Positions 22,942 through 33,317 of a stretch of DNA of 64,000 bases are shown here, piece after piece (positions within the stretch are counted from its first letter, which is position 1; each line of letters opens with the position of its first letter). The stretch comes from Hawksworthiomyces lignivorus. Taxonomy: Eukaryota; Ascomycota; Sordariomycetes; Ophiostomatales; Ophiostomataceae. The stretch is taken from the NCBI GenBank assembly GCA_002917075.1, contig NTMA01000094.1, forward strand, positions 100,455-164,454. The letters run 5' to 3'. The notes below the pieces were generated by a model, which was not told the origin of the DNA, ran no database searches, and worked only from the letters and a program-made list of their open reading frames with translations. The translations under genes were made by a program, and so were the position numbers.

Positions 22942-23898
22942 ATGGCACCGACACGAATCATCCTGGATACTGATCTGTCCATGGGGGCGGGTGCGGACGT
23001 CGATGATGGATTTGCGCTCGCATTGGCGCATGCGGATCCAGACATACAGCTGGACTTAATTACGACTGTCAATGGCAACACAGATGTCGAAAGTGCCACA
23101 ATCTTGACTGGTGTTCTTCTTGGCCGACTTGGCATTAAGGAAACACCACTCGTTCGCGGCTCATCAACTCCGATTATTCATACGGATCAGAAGCGGACTC
23201 CCGCTCCTCATGTGCTTGCACTTCAAGAGACCGCAAGACCCCCAACACCAGGCTATGCTCCCATCGCAATTGTCGAGCACATTCTGGCTAACCCAGGCCA
23301 GATAACTTTGGTTGCCATTGGTCCTCTTACCAATGTAGCCATTGCTCTGCTGCTCGAGCCTCGCATCGTATCGGCAATCAAAGAACTTGTTATCATGGGT
23401 GGACTCTTTTTCGGAACTATGTATTCTTGGAACAAGCCAGGAGAATTTAACGTCTTCTCAGATCCTGAAGCGGCGCGGGCTGTTTTACGTTCTGGCATGC
23501 CTCAGAGATGGGTTGGCCTCGACTGCACGCTCAAAGTTCGATTGACAGTGGCCGACGCTGAAGACTTGAAGAGGTCTCCATCCAGCTTCGCCGCATTTGC
23601 TGGTGAGGCTACGGCTAAGTATATTGATTACCAAGCCGTTCGCTTCCCAGGACGACCAAAAACCGACTCCATCCCTATGCATGACCCTCTAGCAGTTGCC
23701 GTCGTGTCTCGGCCGGAGCTGTGCGAATACAAAGAGATGGCCGTGTCTGTCATCACAGGCGATGGCGAAGCACGCGGCGTCATGATTAGCGATCGACAAG
23801 AAATACCTTCACCTCCTCCTCCCAACTGTCGGGTCGCTGTTAGTGTAGATGCGGAAGCTTTTCGGTCGCATTTTTTGTCATTAGTGAAAACATTATGA
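22942..23898 (+). CDS. inosine-uridine preferring nucleoside hydrolase
   Basis: Hydrolyses the N-glycosidic bond of purine or pyrimidine ribosides to free base and ribose. The gene is a single intronless frame of 318 aa, the normal family length. The Ca2+/ribose-binding aspartate motif at the N-terminus reads DTDL (9-12) and DVDDG (19-23); fungal members carry a few residues between the two aspartate groups where bacterial ones have a compact DTDPGxDD. Further hallmarks are TTVNGN (41-46), IGPLTNVA, VIMGG with an asparagine-containing EFNVFSDPEAA, and the late HDPLAVAV supplying the catalytic histidine/aspartate pair. No signal peptide, so cytosolic. It is followed in the same direction by a ribokinase 652 bp away, which would phosphorylate the ribose released. 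Confidence 0.93.
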   Translation: MAPTRIILDTDLSMGAGADVDDGFALALAHADPDIQLDLITTVNGNTDVESATILTGVLLGRLGIKETPLVRGSSTPIIHTDQKRTPAPHVLALQETARPPTPGYAPIAIVEHILANPGQITLVAIGPLTNVAIALLLEPRIVSAIKELVIMGGLFFGTMYSWNKPGEFNVFSDPEAARAVLRSGMPQRWVGLDCTLKVRLTVADAEDLKRSPSSFAAFAGEATAKYIDYQAVRFPGRPKTDSIPMHDPLAVAVVSRPELCEYKEMAVSVITGDGEARGVMISDRQEIPSPPPPNCRVAVSVDAEAFRSHFLSLVKTL

Positions 23899-24550
23899 AT
23901 CTCGTATAGCTAGAGAAATAGATAGAAATGGATAAAAATATTGCGCCAATCTATAACCTCAATAAATTCGCAAGCCCACTTAATCAAACAAGGTCATTAA
24001 CTCCATGATCATGTTAGAGTAATAATTCAAATTAGGACCAGAAACCAGGCCAGATATTTAAGCCCTCAAAGATTTTTCGAGGCTAACATAAGCGAAGCAG
24101 CCGCATCATCACGCCAAGATGACCCCTTTATTTTGTCTGCTCTGAGAGGCTATTTTTCCTTATTTGGAAATATAGCCTATCGGATCCATCTTGAATAGCT
24201 GGACATAAAATGCAATCTAATGATACAAGTCGTACTGTGAGCATACCATACACATCTATAATAGAGGATAACAACAGAAATATAGACGTAGGCAGTCAAA
24301 ACATAAAATATCCGAAATGTTTTTTATTTATACTGCGTACTAACTTAATAAAATCTACTCTGTCAATAGCGTGTCATTAAATTTGGGCAAAACAGTCGAG
24401 TCTGTTTTGTGTCTTGGCCGCATCATACAACCCTCCAGCATTTGGCCTTCTTTTTCATTAGATCCCTTTGGCAATATCTAGCCTATCTCTTAAAGCATAC
24501 ATCATTTTTTTTAGATGTAGGGAAGCTTAGTTTTCTACATCGCCACTGCA
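23899..24550. other. A/T-rich intergenic region
   Basis: This 652-bp spacer between nucleoside hydrolase and ribokinase is A/T-rich with no supported gene. It must hold the terminator of the first and the promoter of the second gene. Confidence 0.5.
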
Positions 24551-25561
24551 ATGTCCAATCATGAAGAATCGACACCATCGACCATCGTCTCACGAATTAC
24601 GGTAATTGGGTCCTTGAATATGGATCTCGTTTCCTACGTCAAACACCACCCATTACCCGGGGAAACCATGAGTGCCTCATCATTTGCCTTGTTTCCTGGT
24701 GGCAAGGGTGCTAATCAAGCTGTTGCATGTGCGAAGTTGTCTCGATCGCAGGATTGGTATCGGACTCAACCGCCGCAAGATCCTGCCGTGTCCGTTCGTA
24801 TGATCGGTGCTGTCGGGGGAGATACGTACGGACAGACACTTGTATCAAATCTACAAAGATACGGCGTTGATGTGACAGGGATTATGATTCATCCGAACAG
24901 TAAAACCGGTGTCGCTATCATTCTGGTGGACGAATCGTCAGGGCAAAACCGCATTGTTCTGTCTCCTGAAAGCAATCACATGTTGCTCCCGTCATATTTC
25001 GATCTACTGTCGGGCCCTCTACCTGATTTATTGATAATGCAGCTAGAAATCCCACTCACTACTGTTTTGCAGGCGCAGAACATGGCGCGTTCTGCAGGTG
25101 TTCCAGTGCTTCTGAATCCTGCACCGGCAGTTCCCTTGCCTAGAGAAGCCTACAGAGGACTAGCACATCTCATTGTTAATGAAACCGAAGCTGCCATCTT
25201 AAGTGGTGTAACAGAAGCTGAATTGGAGACAGAAGTTGCGCTGAAAAACGTGGCTAAAATCTTCTTATCGCGCGGCGTGCATAACGTCGTCATTACTCTC
25301 GGTGGACGGGGTGTATTTTATGCAACCGACACAGGAAGCTTCGGTTTGGTTCCAGCAGAGAAAACGGAAATTATTGATACCACGGCCGCTGGCGACACAT
25401 TCGTAGGCCTGTATGCTTTGGAAGTGGTGTATGCTCGCGGCCGTCGTGGTGGTTTTGATGTTGCGGCTGCAGTGCGAAAATCAAACAGAGCCGCCGCGAA
25501 AACAGTTTCTAGACTAGGTGCACAAGACTCTATTCCATGGTGTGACGAATTACAATGTTAA
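24551..25561 (+). CDS. ribokinase (PfkB family)
   Basis: ATP-dependent kinase converting D-ribose to ribose 5-phosphate in the cytosol, feeding the pentose phosphate pathway. Single intronless frame of 336 aa, a little longer than bacterial ribokinases (about 310), as is usual for fungal ones. Domain features in order: an N-terminal VIGSLNMDLV strand, the first PfkB signature GGKGANQAVA (50-59) binding the sugar, the GxxGxDxxG-type stretch AVGGDTYGQTL, VLLNPAPA, LIVNETEA, and the second PfkB signature DTTAAGDTF (276-284), whose Asp282 is the catalytic base of the family. The start has MSNHEEST ahead of the conserved fold; no in-frame Met lies closer. Preceded by a nucleoside hydrolase and followed by a DUF1445 gene, all in one direction. 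Confidence 0.93.
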   Translation: MSNHEESTPSTIVSRITVIGSLNMDLVSYVKHHPLPGETMSASSFALFPGGKGANQAVACAKLSRSQDWYRTQPPQDPAVSVRMIGAVGGDTYGQTLVSNLQRYGVDVTGIMIHPNSKTGVAIILVDESSGQNRIVLSPESNHMLLPSYFDLLSGPLPDLLIMQLEIPLTTVLQAQNMARSAGVPVLLNPAPAVPLPREAYRGLAHLIVNETEAAILSGVTEAELETEVALKNVAKIFLSRGVHNVVITLGGRGVFYATDTGSFGLVPAEKTEIIDTTAAGDTFVGLYALEVVYARGRRGGFDVAAAVRKSNRAAAKTVSRLGAQDSIPWCDELQC

Positions 25562-26310
25562 TAACAGATATATATTATATAATACCAATAGAATATTTTA
25601 ATTTTTTTAATGGATAAATTGCTCAAATATCCCATCATATTCCTCACCACAGCAACTGTCATCACCACTGTATCATTCGCCATTAATTCGAACCATTGCA
25701 GGCGATTATTTGCTAATCGAGGACACAATGAAGCTGTTCCTAACAATGTCCGATCATAGTCTCTTACGAAAAATTTAAAAAAAATCTGGTATAGATTTTG
25801 TTATCATCTGAAATATTGAAATTTTGCTCTTTTTGTTTTATTTCATCTTATTGAACTACTACGCCATTCGTCACAATGATCTTCAAGTCAGCCTTGTGAG
25901 ACTATGTCTCTTAATATGGAAGTTCCTTTATTTCAGTAACGCCATCTAAAGTTATCACTTGAATTCTTCAATGGCACTTGCCATATATTAATGTAAATTA
26001 AGATTATCTGCATGTTCGTTCTCTGAGGTTGCGTAGCACTCATTCTGGCTTTTCATTTCACTACGGATTAGCCAAACCCGTAACCAAGCACACTTCGGAA
26101 TGGTTTTCCGGCGTAGGTGGCGTATAAGTCATAGACTGTCTAGAACCGAATAAACATTAATTTTACTTTGAATTATGGTTTAACGTATTGTTGTCCATTT
26201 CTGCCACAAGTTTTACAATTACCTGAACCTTTTCAAAGGACGCCTATAATTTACATAGCATTCAAGGGCTGTTTACGCTAATACACACTCTTCCTAGTAG
26301 GCTATCTAAC
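25562..26310. other. A/T-rich intergenic region
   Basis: This 749-bp spacer with many A/T runs shows no gene, RNA or repeat that I can support. Confidence 0.5.
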
Positions 26311-27291
26311 ATGACGCAGGACTCTGATTTCTCGACCGGACATGCTGTTCGCCTCGCTGCCCGCCAGAAAATTTTGACGGGACAGACTGCAAGTCTGGCA
26401 CCAACGTATTTGCAAGCCAATCTCATCGTCCTTCCAAGCCGCTATGCGGACGATTTTCGCCGCTTGTGCAAGCGAAACCCAGTCCCTTGCCCACTACTTG
26501 CTGAGTCGGCTGCCCCTGGCTATTACAACGCCCTAAAGTCTCATCTAAGAGTCTCGACACCGGCTTCGAATTCGAGTCAGTGCTCATCCAATCTGCAGCC
26601 TGACTCCCTTAAGTCCTCAGCCAAAGAATCCACCCTTCTTGTCGCGACCGACCTGGATCTGAGACATGACTTCCCGAAATACTACATTTACATGAACGGT
26701 CGCCTAGCTCTTGAAGTTGCCGACCTTGCATCGCATTGGACATCCGACCATGTCGGATTTCTAATCGGCTGCAGTTACTCTTTCGAAGCCGCGCTCACCG
26801 CTGCGGGCCTTCCTCCGAGGCACAACATGCTTCGCCGAAACGTCCCGATGTACCGCGCAGAGCACCTGCCACTATGCCCATCTGGTGTCTTTGCTGGAAA
26901 CTCAACATATGTCGTCTCGATGCGACCATATCGGGCCCGCGACATCGAGCGGGTACGTGAGATCACAAGACCATTCGAGGGAACGCACGGTGAGCCTGTG
27001 GCTTGGGGCTGGGATGCTCTGAAGCGATTGGGCATTCGAGATATCGCTGCACCAGAGTATGGAGACCCTCCCTTACACTTGGATGGCAGTGGAAAATTCT
27101 TCGGCCCTGGCGAGGGAGACGTGCTTGGAGGCAGCGAGGAATATGTTCCTGTATTCTGGGGATGTGGAGTGACACCTCAAGAGGCTATAATGAAAGCAAA
27201 TCTAGAGGGCACTGTCATGGCACACGTACCGGGCCACATGATTGTACTAGATGTCAAAGACAGCGATGCATTTCCATTGTTATCTGACTAG
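26311..27291 (+). CDS. DUF1445 (D-glutamate cyclase-like / YcsI) family protein
   Basis: Intronless 326-aa protein of the DUF1445 family. Mammalian mitochondrial relatives convert D-glutamate to 5-oxo-D-proline, and bacterial members often sit with 5-oxoprolinase or carboxylase genes. Family features seen are the early RxxILTGQTA, YLQANLIVLP, FxxFCxRNPxPCP-like segment (RLCKRNPVPCPLL), DHVGFLIGCSYSFEAAL in the centre, SMRPY, and the C-terminal FWGCGVTPQEA and HVPGHMIVLD. A stretch of about 35 serine-rich residues (about 89-120) interrupts the conserved part compared with compact bacterial relatives. It lacks a signal peptide. It follows a ribokinase and is convergent with the TauD dioxygenase. 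The true substrate in this setting is unknown; a pathway link with nucleoside breakdown is only positional. Confidence 0.87.
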   Translation: MTQDSDFSTGHAVRLAARQKILTGQTASLAPTYLQANLIVLPSRYADDFRRLCKRNPVPCPLLAESAAPGYYNALKSHLRVSTPASNSSQCSSNLQPDSLKSSAKESTLLVATDLDLRHDFPKYYIYMNGRLALEVADLASHWTSDHVGFLIGCSYSFEAALTAAGLPPRHNMLRRNVPMYRAEHLPLCPSGVFAGNSTYVVSMRPYRARDIERVREITRPFEGTHGEPVAWGWDALKRLGIRDIAAPEYGDPPLHLDGSGKFFGPGEGDVLGGSEEYVPVFWGCGVTPQEAIMKANLEGTVMAHVPGHMIVLDVKDSDAFPLLSD

Positions 27292-27708
27292 TTGCTTCTT
27301 TTAACAACCTCATTCTGCATTTTAAGCAGTCATAGAAAGTAGAGACGGGGACCACCGACATTGACGGCCATATATTCAAGCATAATACACTATGCCAAGT
27401 TGGTGACGTCAAGCTTCTAAAATGAGTTGAAAATCTAGTGCCTGTTAACTAAATCCTGCATATTGACTGTCATATATCTATGACAGATTTGATCTCCAGA
27501 AAACAATCCCAGCCACCAAAAGCCGCCATTAGGATCCAGTCACGTTGTGCATGTCTCGACTCCAGTCTTAGGACAACTAAATAATGACAACAAGCAAATT
27601 TATTTCAAGTGAAATTTTTCTTATTTAAAGCCACGAATTCAACAACTAGCTGATTGAACCTTTGTAGACCAGTTCATACACATGATGTAGTTCAAATGGC
27701 CACTTCGT
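27292..27708. other. convergent intergenic region
   Basis: This 417-bp spacer lies between the 3' ends of the DUF1445 and TauD-type genes; nothing identifiable. Confidence 0.5.
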
Positions 27709-29161
27709 TTAATGCTCTTCGTACATGTCTTCATCCTTAGGCGGAGTGTACTTTGCCTGAACTGGAATGCCAGCCAGAGCTGTGATCCGAATAAAGTGAC
27801 GCCGATATTCCATGTTGTCAAGAGTAGCCGAGTGTAAGCAGACACGCTGTTGAAGAAGTCAGCTTTGCATAGCTCAAATCTCTATCAATAATGAGGAAAA
27901 ACTATTTGCTTACCTGGTCCCACACACAAACATCACCTTCGTGCCACTTGTACCGGGCTTGGAAATCTGCGCTTCCGGTAACGTAGTCGCTTAAAAACCG
28001 AAGTAGGTACTCGCTCTCTTCATGGCGTAGCCCATCGATGTACGTCATTCGCTCTGGGTTAATGTAAAGGGATTTGTAGCCCGTGGACTGTTGCATGATT
28101 AGTTTCGGTTTTGTCTCCTCTCCTTAGATGACGATCAGAAAAGATAGAGTGTGCAAAATACTTACTGGTTGTTCATAAACCAGAGGATGAAGAGACTCCA
28201 CATCCTTCCGTCGGTTGGCGCCTCCAACTCTTGACGCCTTAGCAGTCATGACTTTGGACGAGTGCAAGGCCTTGAGTCCGCACAGGAATTGCTTCATGGG
28301 CGGGCTAAGGCGCTCATATGCCTCGACCAAGCTAGCAACCAGGGTATCTCCTCCAGTTGGGGCATCACTCTGCATGCAGCAGAAGAACGTGATTCCTGGA
28401 GGCTGGTGTTCCTGGGTCTGGTCAATGTGCCAAATAGCGCGAGACAGCCGGTTAGGCCACCAGTGCTTCTACATAACGAGGTTAGATGAGCTACAGTCTA
28501 AGATGATGCCACTTTCAATACCACCACGAAAGAGAAAAACAATTTACCCTGACAGTGTTTAGATCATCTTGATAGACGACTGAAATCTCCGTGGAAGTGG
28601 GCGGTCTCGGTTGGACGGCATGTTGGTGAAGCTGTCCGTAGTACCGAACCATGTCCAGCTTCTTCTCCATGGGGATGTCCCGGAACGTTTGCTTAACTTT
28701 GTCATCACTAGCAAAGAAGACTATCCCTTTCTTTGCGCAAAGCAAAGCGAGCTGGTCCTGGCCAGCACTGTCAAGAGTTGACAGATCAATACCAGTAACG
28801 CGAACACCGACATATGGCGTGAGCTGTAAATGATATTTAGCTAGTTGAGGAGACAAGACCTTCTTGCTATGTGTAATTGAAGGAATATAACCGTAATGCA
28901 AAGGTATAAGCTTACCTCTTCAATCTGGACATGATCATTGTAAAAGACCGGCATAGCTGGATCTGCATCCAGCGCTCGGTCGTGGTAGTCGAATGGAAGA
29001 GGCTCGGGGAATACATCATTTGGATCATTGTATGGCTGGTACTCCGGATATTTCAAATTCACCGTATTGAATCGCGTGACCTTTGCCTTATCGACAGGGG
29101 CTGCTCCCTTAGCCTCAAAGGTCGACACAGTTGTGGGTTCGGCGGTCACACCAGGTGCCAT
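27709..29161 (-). CDS. TauD/TfdA family 2-oxoglutarate-dependent dioxygenase (sulfonate/taurine type)
   Basis: Fe(II)/2-oxoglutarate dioxygenase that hydroxylates the carbon next to a sulfonate so that sulfite is released, supplying sulfur. Exons on the minus strand: 29161-28916, 28823-28548, 28468-28166, 28087-27914 and 27846-27709, giving 378 aa. The iron-binding facial triad is complete: H188-x-D190 in IWHIDQT and the distal H338 in CLHSATLDN, with R349 eleven residues later for the 2-oxoglutarate carboxylate. Introns are 67-92 nt. The N-terminal 80 residues (FEAKGAAPVDKAKV and ...YPEYQPY) are the extension typical of fungal family members. It is divergent from a Soa1/Dal5-type carrier across 483 bp, matching the fungal arrangement in which sulfonate uptake and cleavage go together. 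The exact substrate (taurine, isethionate or another sulfonate) is not determinable. Confidence 0.92.
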
Positions 29162-29644
29162 TTTGATCGATTGTCTTGAATGTTAAGAAGAATTGACGAA
29201 TGGGTTATCTGCTTTAAAGCTATGCCAAGAAAGACTTTGCTATCGCTGCTCGATTATCTGCTTCAATTCTGATGAATCTGAATGCATTTTATGCTTCCTG
29301 AAAACCAACTTGAGTTCCTATCTAGAGTAGCCGATTTCCGTTTCGGCGTTGCCAGCCCGTATTTGGATTATCCACTACCGGAATACTAAAACCCGGAGTG
29401 GGGTTGTGATATCTAGCAAATCCGGCAGCGCTCAGATAAGTTTATCTCCCTAGTCTAATGAGGAACTTCTAATTCGATGCAACAAACCCGTGAGCTCTGA
29501 CCTCAACGGATAAGCTGAGCAAGACTACCGCATACAAAATGGCACAGGGTCCGCAATGATTCCGTTATGTCGACTATCGGGTCTTTGATTCCCACTAGAA
29601 GAGCGTACAGTTCTACTAGGAGTTGTTTCTCGCACGATACCAAC
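29162..29644. other. shared promoter, dioxygenase / carrier
   Basis: This 483-bp divergent spacer must control both genes of the presumed sulfonate module. I could not point to a convincing regulator site. Confidence 0.5.
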
Positions 29645-31615
29645 ATGGATCAAGTGACAAACGAAAAAAATATCACTGCTGTCGAGAATGATACCCAAAG
29701 CGTGAAGCATGGAACCGTCGATGATGGCAGACATGGTGATATTGCTCTCGGGCTCGCTTTTGAGCTCGATGCGGGCTACGAGCCTTCTCCTGAGATAGAG
29801 CGCAAAGTACTTCGCAAGATCGATTTCATTCTGCTGCCTCTTATCTCTTGCACAGCTACCTTGTCTTTCCTAGACAAAGTATCCAACAATTATGCCAACA
29901 ACGTGAGTTACTGGACCCTCTCTCTTTAGGCTCTCTCTCTTCTACGCGCTGCCTTCTCCATCTTGACTTTGTTATCGACGCTGACATTTGACAGTATGGC
30001 CTTTCTGCAGCCCTTGGCATGCATGGTGATCAATTTGCTTGGAGTGCATCTATTTTCTATTTCGCCTTTTTAATCTGGCAGCCGGTGGTCTCTTACCTGA
30101 ACCAGCACCTCCCTCTCGGCAAAGTGGTAGCTGTTAGTCTCACCATGCTTCTTGAGCATTCCTTACTCGTCATGGCTTTCCTACGAGCCTTCTTTCATTA
30201 ACATTTGATGGGATTTAGGTAAATTGCTTTTGCTGGGGAATTATTTTGCTTGGACAAGGTTTCGTCAAGAATTATGCCGGCTTCGTTACTCTACGGTTTT
30301 TTCAGGGCATATTCGAGTCATTTATTTTGCCAGCGTTTCATCTCATATGCTCGATGTGGTGGACGAGAGAGGAGCAGTCACTGCGATCGGCTTTCTGGTA
30401 AGATGTCTACAAATCAAATGGAATCCCATAAGACAGATCAGATGTGCTAACCTGAGACACTAGGTTCAACTCCGTCGCTGGCATTCTGGGCGGGCTGTTC
30501 GCTTACGGTATTGGCCAGTGGCATGTGCAAAAGGGCTTCAACTTATATCAGTATATTTACATTGTCTACGGCTCTTTTTCCGCTGTATGGGGTATCATAT
30601 TATTCTTTGCGTTGCCTGACTCCCCAGTCACAGCCTGGTTCCTTACACATGACGAAAAATTAGCTGCTGTCGCTCGGGTGAAGCGCAATCAGACCGGCAT
30701 GCTCAATCGGCACTTCAAGCGATCACAGGCGATAGAGACTATTTTGGATCCCAAGACTTGGTTTTATTTTCTATTCACATTCATATCTAATGTTGTTAAT
30801 GGCGGTCTGAATGCATTCTCGACTCTAATCATCAAAGGCTTCGGTTTTAGTAAGATTTATGCCACTCTGCATAGGGCATTTCTCTGTCTGAATTTATTTG
30901 AAGATTCCTCAAACTAACCTAACATCGCGGTACAGGCACTTTGGATACAAACCTGTTGTCGATGCCATGGGGATTTGTAGCTACAGTTGCCAACATCATT
31001 ATCGGTCTCTGCATCTCATACACTGTCGGCAAACGTCTCTTCTACATGTCTGGAGTTATTCTAATTCCTATGATTGGAACCATTCTCCAGTTTGCGCTCA
31101 AAGGCCCCAGGGGCGCTCTTCTTGCTGGTTATTACCTAACCGGAGCATACAATGCCCCGTACGTTATGTTGTTGGCTCTCATCAGCTCTAACACTGCAGG
31201 GACAACAAAGAAGATTGTGACAAGCGCCATTGTTTGGGTTGCCTATTGTGCTGGTCAGTAAATCACCGATTGTTCGCTGCAAATACATTCCTCCTAACGT
31301 GACGTGGTAGGAAATATTGCGGGACCTTTTTTTTTTCCTTCTCAGGATGCTCCCCACTACCGTATGGGCACAGGAACTATTCTAGGGAGCTTCGTACTTC
31401 AAAGTCTCATGGCACTCGGCTTCCGTCTCTATCTCGTTTTTCTCAACAAGCAAAAGGAACGACAGGAGCAAGAGGCACCAGCTTCTGCTGAGAATACTGC
31501 TACACATGCTTTTGCAGACTTGACGGACAAAGAGGTAAACCAACGTCTTCCATACAAGATGCAACTTTTCACTGACGACATTTTATAGAATCCATCATTC
31601 AGATATACATACTGA
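29645..31615 (+). CDS. MFS carrier, Dal5/Soa1 family (probable sulfonate or sulfur-compound importer)
   Basis: Plasma-membrane carrier of the ACS/Dal5 family, which in yeast includes Soa1, a sulfonate importer. Seven exons: 29645-29902, 29995-30132, 30219-30397, 30464-30849, 30936-31253, 31311-31534 and 31589-31615, giving 509 aa. The second donor is the GTTAGT at 30133; using it restores a conserved helix (GKVVAVNCFCWGIILL), whereas reading through gives a stop. The last exon encodes only NPSFRYTY, a C-terminal signature of the family. Other hallmarks are SFLDKVSNNYANN in the first helix, MHGDQFAW, REEQSLRSAFW, LTHDEKLAAVARVKRNQTG, and FADLTDKE. A start at 29645 (AACATGG) is preferred over 29567. 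Divergent from a TauD-type dioxygenase, which makes a sulfonate cargo likely; this is inference. Confidence 0.88.
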
Positions 31616-32304
31616 ATGTCACTCGGGAAAGCGCAAATATTTATGTGTCGTGATTTATGGGGCCTCATCATTTACTTCAACTTCGAATTACAAAGGTGAC
31701 TTGATAAGGACAACTGTACTATGCACTGCTTAGACCTTACCACACTTTAGTGATTCTTTTAAACTTTAAGTAACTTAGTTTTGCTTAATTGAATATGGCC
31801 ATGCTTGGTCTGCCAATGTCCACAAAAAGCGATATGTGGAAATTTCCTGCTCGGCGTGTGATATCATTGTTCATGGCGTAGAATTTTTCCCTAGTGCATT
31901 TTAACAAGCGAAATCCTACGTTTCCTAACTTCGAGAATGAAGATGAAAAATATCAACGACAAGAACACCCCTTCTAAGACTCCCAAGTGCCTGAAAGATG
32001 CAATATGGTAGTAGGGGAATTTGTTCGTGTCAACCATTCGGCTGTAAGTACTGTTCCGTGGAATACTTCGCGTGCTTTTGAAGTCTGGCCGAATCTAAGA
32101 CTTGTGCCTCCGTATTACCGTAAGTGTCTCAATATTCACATAGAGCTCTACTTGTTCAGCTCGTAAATTACAAAGACTGCAATACCAAGGTATCCCCAAC
32201 ACTGTAGCAATATAAAGACTTGAAGTCACTACATGGGGGACTGGTTTTGTCTGTAGCCTCCGGAAGAAGAGATTATTTGAAACTAAATCTTTTGTAAAAC
32301 TGGT
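31616..32304. other. convergent intergenic region
   Basis: This 689-bp spacer between the carrier and the aldolase gene shows no supported gene or repeat. Confidence 0.5.
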
Positions 32305-33317
32305 TTAAGAGCTGTCCGCTTCCTTTACTGCGGCTGTCAGCCCATCTCTCAGTGTCCATGCATCAAGTGCAACTCCTATCATTTGAATCCCTCTCGACAT
32401 CATATCTTTGATTCCACCGGTAGAGGGCCGTATTCTTCCACCCTGCCACTTATTAGCTGCCTTTGCTAACGTCGAAATGCGATGGATAGCGTTGACGACT
32501 TCCTTTGGGGGGTCATTAGGAGTGAGTTCGTAGCCCATAGAAAGACACAAGTCTGTTTCTCCAGTCATGATTATGTCTGCACAACAGAAAATCATCAATA
32601 TTGCTTTCAATTCACCAAATATTCCAAATCACCATAACGTTAGATGTATTACCTATCCCAGGAGTGTTAATGATTGCCTCGGCATTTTCATAACCTTGCC
32701 GCGTTTCAATCATCACGGCCACAAGAATCTCGTCATTTGCTTTTCGACGGTATTCATCGTCAGACAACCAACCAAATGCATCCCTGGAGTAGGTTGAACC
32801 GAAACCGCGTGTTCCTTGAGGTGGAAACCTGGCAGCATTTGCAATAGCCGCGGCTTCTTCCTGTAGTAGAAAAAAATTAAAAAAAAATCTCGCAACGTCT
32901 TATCAGCAACTGTGGCTCCTTACTGCTGTTGACACCATTGGGATAGCAACTCCATGCGCACCGGCATCCAGAGCTCGTTTAATTAGCCATGCTTCGCCAG
33001 ACGGCAGTCTTACGATAGGAGAGACACCAAATGGAGCAATAGCGTGGATGGAAGTATGCATCTCCGAGTCTGCTAAACCACCATGCTCAAGGTCAATGAG
33101 TACATACTAAAACTCAAGACCCAGGAGCGCATGTTACCATACATCTTCTTCATACAATGAATTAACAAAGAGCAAGGAGAGATCGTACGGTTAGACCCGT
33201 CACACCAGCAACGACACGCGCGACATGGGCTGACGGCATGACCATTTGTACCCCAAGAGCATGGTGTCCCTCCTCCAGGGCTTTTCGCAGAGGACTGCCG
33301 TCAATATGGATAGGCAT
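32305..33317 (-). CDS. HpcH/HpaI family aldolase
   Basis: Class II pyruvate aldolase that cleaves 2-keto-3-deoxy sugar acids or 4-hydroxy-2-ketoacids to pyruvate and an aldehyde, using a divalent metal. Exons on the minus strand: 33317-33189, 33106-32924, 32860-32653 and 32576-32305, giving 263 aa, the family length. Motifs: VLIDLEHG (catalytic/metal region near the N-terminus), PIVRLPSGEAWLIKRALDAGAHGVAIPMV, RGFGSTYSR, VAVMIETRQGYENAEAI with the metal-binding Glu, and DIIMTGETDL with the metal-binding Asp, recreated across the last junction. The first donor is GTACGA at 33188, chosen because it keeps phase 0. The gene could process the keto-deoxy acid made by the dehydratase at 7.6-9.2 kb, but the two are 23 kb apart and on different sides of other modules. 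No targeting signal is visible. Confidence 0.88.
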
